Origin: CAYSYH01 sp964435455
GTDB lineage: Bacteria > Patescibacteriota > WWE3 > 2-01-FULL-39-13 > JAACPI01
NCBI GenBank assembly: GCA_964435455.1
Contig: CAYSYH010000002.1
Location: 1-47,122, forward strand
Direction of reading: 5' to 3'
DNA: 47,122 nucleotides
Positions 33,203-41,160 of this stretch are shown one piece after another. Below the pieces are notes generated by a model. It was not told the DNA's origin. It made no database searches and saw nothing but the letters and a program-made list of their open reading frames with translations. Made by a program: the position numbers and the translations under genes. Position 1 is the stretch's first letter; each line of letters opens with the position of its first letter.

Positions 33203-34324
33203 TTACTCTTCCCAATAAGGCTGTACAGGTACAACTACATAAGTATAATCTTTCCTACCTTTTGGCGTTATTAGCGCTGGAGAAGAAACTCCAGATATTT
33301 TTAATTCTACTTCCTCAGAAACGACATTATTTAAATAATCAGATAAATATTTAAGATTAAAAGCCAAATCTGTATTCTTCCCTTTTATAGAATTAACTTT
33401 TAGTACTTGTTCATTTTTACCTAACTCTAAGTCATCACTAATGAATTTGATTTTCTTGTTCTTGCTATCTATGCTTAAACGAACAGCTCCTGTATTTTTA
33501 GAAAATACAGAAGAGGTTTTAACGGCATTAAGAAAATCAGTATAGTTTAAAGTAACTTCACAAATAAATTCAGAAGGAACTACTTTGTTATAATCAGGAA
33601 AGTCCCCATCTAACAATTTAGACACAAAAAAGACATCATCTAGCACAAACACGGCATTACCTTTATTTGGCTGTAAATCTAAAGTAATATCAAAATCTTT
33701 AGATACCAGCCTTATTACCTCTAAAAGGTTTTTTGCGGGAATCAAAGCTTTTTCAAAGTAAGATTTTTTTGATATTTCTAAAGGTATTATTTTTTTACTC
33801 ATTCTAAAACCATCCAAAGCCACAAAAATTAAACCCGATTCTGTAGGTTCTAATAAAATTCCAGTCCACTCAGGCCTTGTATCTTCATTGCTTGCAGAAA
33901 AATAAGTTTCTTCTATAGCTCTTTTTAATACGGAACTATTAATTTTTATAAAATTTTTAGTAACCGAATAACTAAATTGCGGATATGAATCAGAAGGAGA
34001 TCCATTAAAAACAGCCTTTGTAGTAGGAGTATTTAAATTTAACTTATTTTTAGTAATAATACCGCTTAATCTTTCATCGCGTACAGAAGAAACAAAATTA
34101 TAAAATAATTTTGCGGGAATCGTAACAGAACCCTCTCCTTTAATTTTAGCACCTACCCATGTTACTATTGATTTTTCTAAATCGCTAGTAATTAATTTAA
34201 GCCTGCCTTCATCAGATTGAATTAATACGTTTTGTAAAATAGGTAAGGAAGCTTTAGCAGAAATAGCCTTATTAGCAATAGATAAAGATTTAACTAAATT
34301 TTCACGCAAAACTTCAAACTCCAT
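33203..34324 (-). CDS. dnaN: DNA polymerase III beta sliding clamp
   Basis: Ring-shaped processivity factor of the replicase. Its 373 residues fit three repeated clamp domains. It starts MEFEVLRENLVKSLSIANKAIS, contains RPEWTGILLE and GDFPDYNKVVP in the usual places, and ends with the conserved VVPVQPYW-like tail (VVVPVQPYWEE). In most bacteria dnaN follows dnaA. Here it closes the rpmH-rnpA-yidD-yidC-jag block on the opposite strand. A separate TATAAT lies 9 nt before its ATG (34334-34339), so it may also be transcribed independently of jag. Confidence 0.97.
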   Translation of the reverse strand: MEFEVLRENLVKSLSIANKAISAKASLPILQNVLIQSDEGRLKLITSDLEKSIVTWVGAKIKGEGSVTIPAKLFYNFVSSVRDERLSGIITKNKLNLNTPTTKAVFNGSPSDSYPQFSYSVTKNFIKINSSVLKRAIEETYFSASNEDTRPEWTGILLEPTESGLIFVALDGFRMSKKIIPLEISKKSYFEKALIPAKNLLEVIRLVSKDFDITLDLQPNKGNAVFVLDDVFFVSKLLDGDFPDYNKVVPSEFICEVTLNYTDFLNAVKTSSVFSKNTGAVRLSIDSKNKKIKFISDDLELGKNEQVLKVNSIKGKNTDLAFNLKYLSDYLNNVVSEEVELKISGVSSPALITPKGRKDYTYVVVPVQPYWEE

Positions 34325-34333
34325 AATAATATT

Positions 34334-34339
34334 ATTATA
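34334..34339 (-). promoter_or_regulatory. -10 element of dnaN
   Basis: TATAAT on the minus strand lies in the 22-nt gap between jag and dnaN and ends 9 nt before the dnaN start. The leader would be about 2-3 nt. Hexamer match and position support it; no good -35 was found. Confidence 0.4.
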
Positions 34340-34346
34340 GACTAAT

Positions 34347-34805
34347 TTAACCTAAATCGGAAAGAGATATAACAACTCTCCTATCAAGACCCTCGCCTAC
34401 ACTGTAAGATACTAAATCCGAATATTTAGACACTTCTAAATGTACTAAACGCCTATCAGAAGGACGCATTGGCAAAAACTTATATTCTCTTTTTTGTAAA
34501 CGTACTATACGTATAGCTTCTTTCACTTTATCTAATAATTGTTCTTCTCTTTTTTTTCTATAGTTACCAATATCTACGTATATTTGTATATCCTTTCCTT
34601 TTTTAGAGGATATGTAAGAATATAATAAAGATTGAAGAGCATAAATAATATTACCATGATAACCAATTAGATTACCAACATCTTGTCCACCAATTAAAAC
34701 TATTAAACCGTCGGTATTTTTTTCAACAAAAATTTCTTTATCTTCTAAAGAAACATCTAAAAGAGAAAGTAAGTCTTGAAGTATTTTTTTAATTTCTTTT
34801 TCCAT
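34347..34805 (-). CDS. jag: KH/R3H RNA-binding protein Jag (KhpB)
   Basis: RNA-binding protein usually encoded next to yidC. Residues about 1-25 are a short leading helix region. The KH domain spans about 30-90, with the binding loop GNLIGYHG. The R3H domain (about 95-152) has the core RLVHLEVSKY; its Arg is preceded by MRPSDR. The family's longer Jag-N domain is missing, giving 152 instead of about 200 residues, as in several reduced genomes. It follows yidC by 14 nt in the same operon. Confidence 0.93.
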   Translation of the reverse strand: MEKEIKKILQDLLSLLDVSLEDKEIFVEKNTDGLIVLIGGQDVGNLIGYHGNIIYALQSLLYSYISSKKGKDIQIYVDIGNYRKKREEQLLDKVKEAIRIVRLQKREYKFLPMRPSDRRLVHLEVSKYSDLVSYSVGEGLDRRVVISLSDLG

Positions 34806-34819
34806 AATTTTAAAAAAAT

Positions 34820-35560
34820 TTAAGTACTTTTTTTAGCATAAACATATTTTTTTAAATAATAAGATTGAAAAAAAGAAAAAAGGCTACTTATAAACCAATA
34901 TAAAATTAAACCAGAGGGTAATTTAGCACCAATAATTAATGTCATAAGAGGTGCTGTATAAATCATGTTTTTTTGCATAGACACCATCATATCATCTTGA
35001 GTAGTTTCTGTTTTTTTAGCAATCTTTTCTGATTTATTAACAGTAGGAAGCATCAATTTAGAAGTTATAAATTGAACCCCTGCAGAAGCAACCGGCAATA
35101 TATATGTAGAATCTGGTTTAGCCAAATCCCATAATAAAAATTTTGTGGAAAAGGATATATCCTTTAAAAAGCTAAAATAAAAAAGGGTATCTGTAGAAGA
35201 ATTATTTAATATACCAATAAAAACCCTATACAAAGCAATTAAGACTAATATTTGTAAAATATTTGGCAAGCACCCTGAAGCTGGGTTAATACCATGTTTT
35301 TTATATAACTCCATTTGCTTTTTAGATAATAAAGTTTTGTTATTTTTATATTTTTTCTTTAATTTACTTAAATCTTTATCTAGCAAAGATTTTTTTGAAG
35401 CCATTTTTATAGAAGGAATATTAACTGGAAACAAAAGCAATTTAATTAATATAGTTAAAAGAATAATAGATAAACCCAAACTATTTGTATAGTAGGTAAA
35501 TATAAACAATAAATTAAAAATTGGCCTTATTAATATTTCATTCCAAATTATTTTTAACAT
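34820..35560 (-). CDS. yidC: Membrane protein insertase YidC (short Gram-positive type)
   Basis: Inserts and folds membrane proteins, alone or with Sec. Its 246 residues cover only the conserved core. An N-terminal helix is followed by a membrane helix containing LLTILIKLLLFPVN, whose Lys/Arg position corresponds to the hydrophilic groove. Then come the cytoplasmic hairpin rich in Lys (SKLKKKYKNN...MELYKKHGINPASGC), the helix LPNILQILVLIALYRVF, and two more helices near the end. The large periplasmic domain of Gram-negative YidC is absent. It sits 5 nt after yidD. Confidence 0.95.
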   Translation of the reverse strand: MLKIIWNEILIRPIFNLLFIFTYYTNSLGLSIILLTILIKLLLFPVNIPSIKMASKKSLLDKDLSKLKKKYKNNKTLLSKKQMELYKKHGINPASGCLPNILQILVLIALYRVFIGILNNSSTDTLFYFSFLKDISFSTKFLLWDLAKPDSTYILPVASAGVQFITSKLMLPTVNKSEKIAKKTETTQDDMMVSMQKNMIYTAPLMTLIIGAKLPSGLILYWFISSLFSFFQSYYLKKYVYAKKST

Positions 35561-35565
35561 AATAT

Positions 35566-35802
35566 TTATTTTACAGGATCATAACCCCCCTTATGATAAG
35601 GGGTACATCTTAAAATACGTTTAAAACCTGCATACAAACCTTTTAAAACCCCTTTAGATTTAACGGCTTGATAAGTGTATGTAGAACAAGAGGGATAATA
35701 AATACAAGATTTTTTATAAGGAAAAACAAATCTTGAAAACCCTTGATCTAAACTAAGATATTTTTGATAAAAAGATATTGACATCAAGATTAATTTTTTC
35801 AT
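35566..35802 (-). CDS. yidD: Membrane protein insertion efficiency factor YidD
   Basis: A small membrane-associated protein that assists YidC. The 78 residues contain the full family signature: the YQKYLS start, the Cys motif CIYYPSCSTYTYQA, then KGLYAGFKRILRCTPYHKGGYDPV. Its start lies inside rnpA (about 50 nt overlap). An alternative ATG six codons later (MSISFYQKY) would reduce that overlap only slightly and is equally plausible. Confidence 0.95.
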   Translation of the reverse strand: MKKLILMSISFYQKYLSLDQGFSRFVFPYKKSCIYYPSCSTYTYQAVKSKGVLKGLYAGFKRILRCTPYHKGGYDPVK

Positions 35803-36109
35803 ATAAAGTTTTTCTATAAATATTTTTTAAAGATTTCTTAAAAACAAATATAAAACATCCAGTAGGAAACAGTTTTATATTTTGCATTATAACAAAATAT
35901 GACTGTCTTTTAATTAAATTACGCAAAAAAGCTTTAGAAACATTTTTTTTAGGCACTATTACAATAAACTTGTTTTTTGTATTTTCTTTGTTATTTAAAT
36001 TATTATAAAAATAAATCTTAAAATAAGTACCAACATACAAATATTTAGGCTTTTTAGATTTTAAACGTAAAATTTCCTTTGAGGTAAGTTTTAAAGCCTT
36101 TGGCAACAT
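35753..36109 (-). CDS. rnpA: Ribonuclease P protein component
   Basis: Protein subunit of RNase P, which matures tRNA 5' ends together with the RnpB RNA. Its 118 residues show the family pattern, with FIVIVPKKNVSKAFLRNLIKRQ covering the RNR-like motif; here the Arg-Asn-Leu form replaces RNR. The motif is somewhat degraded, but position between rpmH and yidD is decisive. The ATG overlaps the rpmH stop by one base (TAATG). Confidence 0.92.
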   Translation of the reverse strand: MLPKALKLTSKEILRLKSKKPKYLYVGTYFKIYFYNNLNNKENTKNKFIVIVPKKNVSKAFLRNLIKRQSYFVIMQNIKLFPTGCFIFVFKKSLKNIYRKTLYEKINLDVNIFLSKIS

Positions 36110-36267
36110 TAAACACCTTTATATTTTCTAACTTTTACAGTTAGTTCCTTTCTTCCCTTAAGTCTTCTACGCTTTAACACATTTTTACCACCCGGGGTTT
36201 TTTTACGTGCTCTAAAACCATGTATTTTTCTTTTTCTTTTTTTTGGGTTCCAAGTTCTTTTTGGCAT
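36109..36267 (-). CDS. rpmH: Ribosomal protein L34
   Basis: A 52-residue basic protein. It starts MPKRTWNPKKRKRKIHGFRA, continues with RKKTPGGKNVLKRRRLKGRK, and ends in KVRKYKGV. This is the canonical L34 pattern, slightly longer than the usual 44-46 residues. It is the first gene of the leftward operon rpmH-rnpA-yidD-yidC-jag-dnaN. The 166-nt gap to dnaA holds the dnaA promoter. Confidence 0.97.
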   Translation of the reverse strand: MPKRTWNPKKRKRKIHGFRARKKTPGGKNVLKRRRLKGRKELTVKVRKYKGV

Positions 36268-36373
36268 AATAATTTAAATTTAAACGAATACATATTACTA
36301 TAAGGCCTTAAAACAAGCAAGAACTAATATTAATATAAACATATTAGAGTTAAATAAAAATACAATAGCATGT

Positions 36374-36403
36374 TTGACAAAATTGTGGAAAATTAAGTAA
36401 GAT
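36374..36403 (+). promoter_or_regulatory. dnaA promoter with a DnaA box in the spacer
   Basis: Perfect -35 TTGACA (36374-36379), an 18-nt spacer, and -10 TAAGAT (36398-36403), 30 nt before the dnaA ATG. The spacer contains TGTGGAAAA (36384-36392), the reverse complement of TTTTCCACA, a DnaA-box variant that also occurs in the origin downstream. DnaA binding there would block its own promoter, consistent with autorepression known for dnaA in other bacteria. Confidence 0.6.
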
Positions 36404-36433
36404 TTAATTACTAATACACTAAAAAAATATATT

Positions 36434-37840
36434 ATGGATAAACAAAAATTGTGGAAAACTATACTAGGGGAGCTTGAATTAACCCTACCTAGACCTTCAT
36501 ATCAAGCATTTTTCCCAAAAACTAAAATTAAAGAAATTAAAGAAAATGAAAAAACAGTAATTATTTCTTGTCCTAAAAAAGGCATACAAGAAATAATAGA
36601 ACAAAAATACAAAAATATAATTAAAATACTTGTAAAGGATAAAACTGGAAAAAATTATAAAATAAAATGCATTGCTGATATTGAAAAAAAAGAAGACAGT
36701 GAAAATATAGTAAAAGCACCTTTATTTAGCACCATTATAAAAAAACAGGACATACCAAAAAAACAAGAAGAGATATATAAAAACTCTTACAACAATAGAT
36801 TGCTAAAAGAATATACTTTTGAGAATTTTGTAGTAGGACCTAGCAATAGATTAGCGTACACAGTAGCTAAAACAATAGCGGAAAAACCAGGTTTTGCGTA
36901 TAATCCTTTTTTAATATATTCAGGAGTAGGTCTTGGAAAAACACATTTATTACAAGCTATAGGAAATGAGATTATAAAAAACGAACCCACTAAAAAAGTT
37001 TTGTATTGTACGGGACAAGAGTTTATTAATGAATTAATGGATCAGTTACAAGAAAGAAGAAGCGGAAAAAGAGGAACTTTAAGAGACTTCAAAAATAAAT
37101 TCACAAGTAGTGATGTTTGGTTAATTGATGACGTACAAGTAATAGCAGGAAGAGACACTACCCAAGAAGAGTTTTATTTTGCATTTAATCATCTTTATTT
37201 AAATAAAAAACAAATTGTTCTAACATCAGATAAGCATCCTTCAGAAATAGCTAAACTTGAGGAAAGAATTTCTTCAAGATTCAATATGGGAATGATTGCA
37301 GATATACAAATGCCAGATATAGACGTAAGAACAGCAATATTAAGGTTAAAAAGGGATACTTTAGGCTTAAATATACCTAACGACACAATAGATTATATAG
37401 CGAAAAATCTTAACAAAAATATAAGAGAGTTAGAAGGAGCTTTAATTCAAGTAGCTACATATGCACAAACATATAAAGAGGAACCAACTATAGATTTAGC
37501 AAAAACTGTATTGGAAAACAGAATTATTGAAAAAGAAGAAAAAAACGTAAAACCTCAAAAAGTTCTAAGAGAAATAGCTAAGTATTATGGCGTTGATATC
37601 AGAGATATAAAAGGTAAAGTAAGAACTAAAGAATTTGTAAAACCAAGACAAATAGCTATGTTCCTACTAAAAGAGCTTAATCAGTTACCTTTCATGCAAA
37701 TAGGAAGTATTTTAGGTGGAAGAGATCACACAACAATTATGTATGGTACAGAAAAAGTAAAAAAAGAAATAGAAAATGGAAACTATAAATTAAAAAAAGA
37801 ACTCTCCATAATAAAAGATACAATATTAAAAAATAAGTAA
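36434..37840 (+). CDS. dnaA: Chromosomal replication initiator DnaA
   Basis: AAA+ protein that binds DnaA boxes and opens oriC. Domain I starts KLWKTILGELELTLPRPSYQAFF. A linker (about 85-125) follows. The AAA+ core has YTFENFVVGPSNRLAY, Walker A GVGLGKTH at 164-171, the Walker B segment DVWLIDDVQ, and an RELEGAL sensor segment. Domain IV ends with the DnaA-box-reading helix GGRDHTTIMYG. Its 468 residues match the family. The gene is A-rich like other lagging-strand genes to its left, so it appears to be replicated head-on from the downstream origin. Confidence 0.98.
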   Translation: MDKQKLWKTILGELELTLPRPSYQAFFPKTKIKEIKENEKTVIISCPKKGIQEIIEQKYKNIIKILVKDKTGKNYKIKCIADIEKKEDSENIVKAPLFSTIIKKQDIPKKQEEIYKNSYNNRLLKEYTFENFVVGPSNRLAYTVAKTIAEKPGFAYNPFLIYSGVGLGKTHLLQAIGNEIIKNEPTKKVLYCTGQEFINELMDQLQERRSGKRGTLRDFKNKFTSSDVWLIDDVQVIAGRDTTQEEFYFAFNHLYLNKKQIVLTSDKHPSEIAKLEERISSRFNMGMIADIQMPDIDVRTAILRLKRDTLGLNIPNDTIDYIAKNLNKNIRELEGALIQVATYAQTYKEEPTIDLAKTVLENRIIEKEEKNVKPQKVLREIAKYYGVDIRDIKGKVRTKEFVKPRQIAMFLLKELNQLPFMQIGSILGGRDHTTIMYGTEKVKKEIENGNYKLKKELSIIKDTILKNK

Positions 37841-38128
37841 GTTTGTGGACAATATAGGATATAGCTATAAGGTCTGTGGAAAACTACAAGAGTTATACAC
37901 AAAATAATCCACAAAAAATATAAAATTATACACAAAAGAAAGCTTTTAAATAAAAGATATTTACAAAAAAAATTTAGTTTTAAATTATAATATAAATAAA
38001 TATAAGACATCCACAAAAATATATTAAAAATATACAATTAAAATATAGTAATAATTAAGTTATATACAAATACACAATGTATACTACTAACAATACTATA
38101 AAATATATAAAAAGTTAGACATAATAAA
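37841..38128. other. Putative chromosomal origin (oriC): DnaA-box cluster in the dnaA-murT gap
   Basis: This 288-nt gene-free region is very AT-rich. It holds many DnaA-box-like 9-mers. TTATACACA occurs perfectly twice (37893-37901 and 37926-37934). Variants are TAATCCACA (37905-37913), TTGTCCACA on the minus strand (37844-37852), TTTTCCACA on the minus strand (37875-37883), ACATCCACA (38007-38015) and TTATATACA (38060-38068). An almost pure A/T stretch around 37970-38005 could be the unwinding element. Strand composition flips here: + strand genes are A-rich to the left and T-rich to the right, as expected at a bidirectional origin. Confidence 0.8.
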
Positions 38129-39277
38129 ATGTTTAAAAAAGGTATATACATATTAATCAGTATTTTTTTCAATACTGTAAAATTTATAAAAATAAGAATA
38201 TTAAAATGGGGTTATGGTGATACTTTTTCTGGTTATTTACTAGAAAAAATACCTTATGATTTTTTAAAGGATTTTTTCAATCTGATTCCCGCTAAGTATA
38301 TTTTTATTACAGGTACTAATGGCAAAACTTCTACAACAGCTCTTACTGTTCATATTCTTTCTAATTTAGGTTTTACAGTTTATTCTAACAAAACAGGTTC
38401 AAATTTATATAGAGGTATTTTATCTTTTTTTGCATTAAATTTTATAAAGTTTATAAATAAAAGTCCTAAATATATTGTGTTGGAATTAGATGAAGGTAGT
38501 GTATCTAAAATATTACAAAATTTTCCTAAAAATAAACATTTTTCTTTTATCTTGTTAAATATTTCTAGAGATCAATTAGATCGGTATGGAGAAATAGATA
38601 TTTTATTAAAAAATATTTATTCTTCTTTAACCAAATTTACTAAAAAAACTTTAATTTTAAATACTAACGATAAAAACATATCTAATTTTAAGTCTCTAAA
38701 GAGTGATTTACCTTTATCTAAATGTCCTAAAGATTTAGTAAATCTTCTTGGTATATCAGAACAGCCTCATCTAATTGAAAATTTAAGTTTTATCTTAACT
38801 CTACTTAATAATGAAAAAATAAGTGTTTTACCTCATAAATTGAGTAAGTTTTCTTTTGTTCCTGGCAGAGGTTCTATATATGTCTTAAATAATACTTTTT
38901 TTGAAGTTCATTTAACTAAAAACCCAAAAAGCTTTAATAATAATTTAAGTATACTTTTAAAAAATAAAAAGATAAAAAATGTATTGATTTTAGTCAACGA
39001 TTATATTCCCGATGGTAGAGATGTTAGTTGGTTTTTTGATATAGATGAAATTTTACTTATAAAAGCTTTAAAAGATAAAAATATTTTTGTTGGGGGGAGC
39101 CGTTCTTATGATTTTTGTAATATGCTAATGTTATATAAACTGCCTTGTATTAATTTATATAAATATAATAATTATAAGTACTTATCTTTTATTTTTAATA
39201 TTTCTAATTTTTTTGTATTATCTAATTATTCTGCAACCCAACAAGTTTTGAAATATTTAAAAAATGAGAGTGTTTAA
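38129..39277 (+). CDS. murT: Lipid II isoglutaminyl synthase, Mur ligase-like subunit MurT
   Basis: With GatD it amidates the D-Glu of lipid II to D-isoglutamine. The Mur ligase core has its ATP loop GTNGKTST at residues 62-69, YIVLELDEGS, and LLNISRDQLDRYGE. The C-terminal DUF1727 part has FVPGRGS, LTKNPKSFNNNL and NDYIPDGRDVSWFFDIDE, the last carrying the Asp proposed for catalysis. It has 382 residues, about 50 fewer than typical MurT. The four-Cys zinc ribbon normally inserted in the middle is absent. It overlaps gatD by 14 nt, which fixes the pairing. Confidence 0.93.
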   Translation: MFKKGIYILISIFFNTVKFIKIRILKWGYGDTFSGYLLEKIPYDFLKDFFNLIPAKYIFITGTNGKTSTTALTVHILSNLGFTVYSNKTGSNLYRGILSFFALNFIKFINKSPKYIVLELDEGSVSKILQNFPKNKHFSFILLNISRDQLDRYGEIDILLKNIYSSLTKFTKKTLILNTNDKNISNFKSLKSDLPLSKCPKDLVNLLGISEQPHLIENLSFILTLLNNEKISVLPHKLSKFSFVPGRGSIYVLNNTFFEVHLTKNPKSFNNNLSILLKNKKIKNVLILVNDYIPDGRDVSWFFDIDEILLIKALKDKNIFVGGSRSYDFCNMLMLYKLPCINLYKYNNYKYLSFIFNISNFFVLSNYSATQQVLKYLKNESV

Positions 39278-40016
39278 TTTAATTCATTTATATCCCAGGG
39301 AATTAAATTTATATGGCGATACTGGGAATGTTTTTTATATTTCTTATTTTTTAAGTATTTTTGGAATAAAAACAAAAATATATTATATAGAAAAAGGAGA
39401 TTCCCTTCCTAACAAAATAGATTTTATTTTTGCTGGAGGTGGGCCTGATTCTTTGCAAAGCTCCATATATAAAGATTTTTTATCTAAAAAAGGTATTTTA
39501 TATAATCATATTCATAACAATAAGCCAGCTCTTTTTATATGCGGTTCTTATCAATTATTGGGTAAATATTATTTAACTTCTAATAAAGAGAAAATAAAGG
39601 GTTTAAATTTATTTAATTTTTATACTTTTTCTCCAAATAACCAAAAAAAACGTTTAGTTGGAAACTCTGTAATTTGTTTAGATAATTTTATTTTAACCAA
39701 AACTTTTAAATTTTCTAGATATGTTGTGGGTTTTCAAAACCATAATGGTAGAACAATTCTTTCTAAAAAATTAAAGCCTTTAGGAAAGGTTTTAAATAGT
39801 TCTTTAGGCAATGATTCCCGTGGGGGGGAGGGCTTTTATTATAATAAAACTATAGGGACCTATTTACATGGACCTTTATTAGTTAAAAATCCCCATATAC
39901 TATATTTTTTACTATCTGATTATTTATCCAGTTTTAGCATTCCTTCTTACCATTTATTTTATAATGAGTTTATTACACACTATGAATTTTTACACAAAAA
40001 CTATAATAAATTCTAA
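39264..40016 (+). CDS. gatD: Lipid II isoglutaminyl synthase, glutaminase subunit GatD
   Basis: Class I (CobB/CobQ-like) glutamine amidotransferase that supplies ammonia to MurT. The start LIHLYPRELNLYGDTGN and the loop FAGGGPDSLQ fit the family. The nucleophile is C93 in FICGSYQLLG and the catalytic His is H202 in GTYLHGPLL. GFQNHNGRT precedes it, as in known GatD. Its 250 residues are normal. Overlap with murT upstream and with the ligase-like gene downstream indicates one operon for cell-envelope synthesis. Confidence 0.96.
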   Translation: MRVFNLIHLYPRELNLYGDTGNVFYISYFLSIFGIKTKIYYIEKGDSLPNKIDFIFAGGGPDSLQSSIYKDFLSKKGILYNHIHNNKPALFICGSYQLLGKYYLTSNKEKIKGLNLFNFYTFSPNNQKKRLVGNSVICLDNFILTKTFKFSRYVVGFQNHNGRTILSKKLKPLGKVLNSSLGNDSRGGEGFYYNKTIGTYLHGPLLVKNPHILYFLLSDYLSSFSIPSYHLFYNEFITHYEFLHKNYNKF

Positions 40017-41160
40017 GAAAAAGTTTATAGATAATTGGCTTTTAATTAGCTTGAGTTTAATTTTACTTAATGCTTCTTATCATTTTTATAAATCTTCTTT
40101 ATATGTTAGAGGCCTTTTTTTAGATTATTATGTTCCTAAAATATATTTTAACCAACTTATTTTTTTAATAATAATTTTACTCTTTTTTAGTTCTTTAAAA
40201 ACAAATAAATATATTTTATATGTACTAGTTTTTATTTTATTTAATTATTTTTTTTCTTTTAAAAAACAAGCTTTTTTAATTGTTATTTCTTATAAATTAA
40301 TACCTTTATTGTATTTTTTTATATTAAATTCAAATATTTACTTACTTTTAAAAAAAAATTACTATAAAAAACTTATTTTTGTGAATATTTTTTTATTAAT
40401 TGTATTTTTTTTACAATTTATATTTAAAGAGTCTTTTTTTCCTTACTTTCCGTTTGGTTTTTACTATTATAAAGGAGTATCTTATAATTTAGATTTTATT
40501 TCTATACATGGCTCAAAATATCCTATACCTTTAGGGATGTTCCCTCACCCCAATGTATTTGCTGCTTATATTTCATTTTTAAATATTTTTTTTGTAAGAA
40601 AAAACAAAATACTTTTTTTTATAAATATATTATTAGTTGTTTTGTTGGGTTCTTTATCTGCTATTTTTTTTAATATATTAATTTTTAAATTATATACAAA
40701 AAAAAATAATACTTTTTATTTATTGATTATGTTTTTATTTTTTTATATATCTTTTTTGTTAAGCTATAAAAGTACTTCTTTAACACAACGAGTCTTACAG
40801 TATAAAAGCTTTGTGTACCTTTTTTTAGAAAAGCCCTTTTTTGGTTGGGGTTTAGGTAATTACTTATTATCTATCCCTTTTTATGAAAAAATAATAGGCA
40901 GAGTTGTAAAAATACAACCTATACATAATATATTTTTACTTTATTTAGTAGAATTTGGCTTATTTGGATTATCTTTATTTTTTGTTTTTTTATATAAACT
41001 TAAATACTATTTAAAAATAACTCCTTTTTTGATATTTATATTAATTTTTGGTTTAAGCGATCATTTTTTATATACTTTAAATCAAGGTTTTATATTGTTG
41101 CTTCTAGCTTTTATATGTCATAAACTTACTATAAGGAATAATAAGTTATGTTTAAATTAA
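39964..41160 (+). CDS. O-antigen ligase/Wzy-like polytopic membrane protein
   Basis: Membrane protein of about 10 helices with the WaaL/Wzy pattern. The conserved loop contains GMFPHPNVFAAY. Later come a G-W-G-L-G-N-Y motif and IQPIHNIFLLYLVEFGLFGL, where the His in PIHN is the usual essential one. It probably transfers or polymerises a lipid-linked glycan on the outer face of the membrane. Its 398 residues are typical. The first ATG lies 53 nt inside gatD and an ATG six codons later is also possible. No suitable start follows the gatD stop before the first helix. It overlaps the next gene by 13 nt. Confidence 0.85.
   Translation: MSLLHTMNFYTKTIINSKKKFIDNWLLISLSLILLNASYHFYKSSLYVRGLFLDYYVPKIYFNQLIFLIIILLFFSSLKTNKYILYVLVFILFNYFFSFKKQAFLIVISYKLIPLLYFFILNSNIYLLLKKNYYKKLIFVNIFLLIVFFLQFIFKESFFPYFPFGFYYYKGVSYNLDFISIHGSKYPIPLGMFPHPNVFAAYISFLNIFFVRKNKILFFINILLVVLLGSLSAIFFNILIFKLYTKKNNTFYLLIMFLFFYISFLLSYKSTSLTQRVLQYKSFVYLFLEKPFFGWGLGNYLLSIPFYEKIIGRVVKIQPIHNIFLLYLVEFGLFGLSLFFVFLYKLKYYLKITPFLIFILIFGLSDHFLYTLNQGFILLLLAFICHKLTIRNNKLCLN

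Noticed and set aside
36268..36433. rpmH-dnaA gap as the replication origin
   Set aside because: It is the classical position, but I see only one DnaA-box variant there, inside the dnaA promoter. The box cluster and the composition flip are downstream of dnaA.
37841..38128. AT-rich repeats after dnaA as a CRISPR array or RNA gene
   Set aside because: There are no regularly spaced direct repeats, and the short repeated words are DnaA boxes. No tRNA-like cloverleaf was found.
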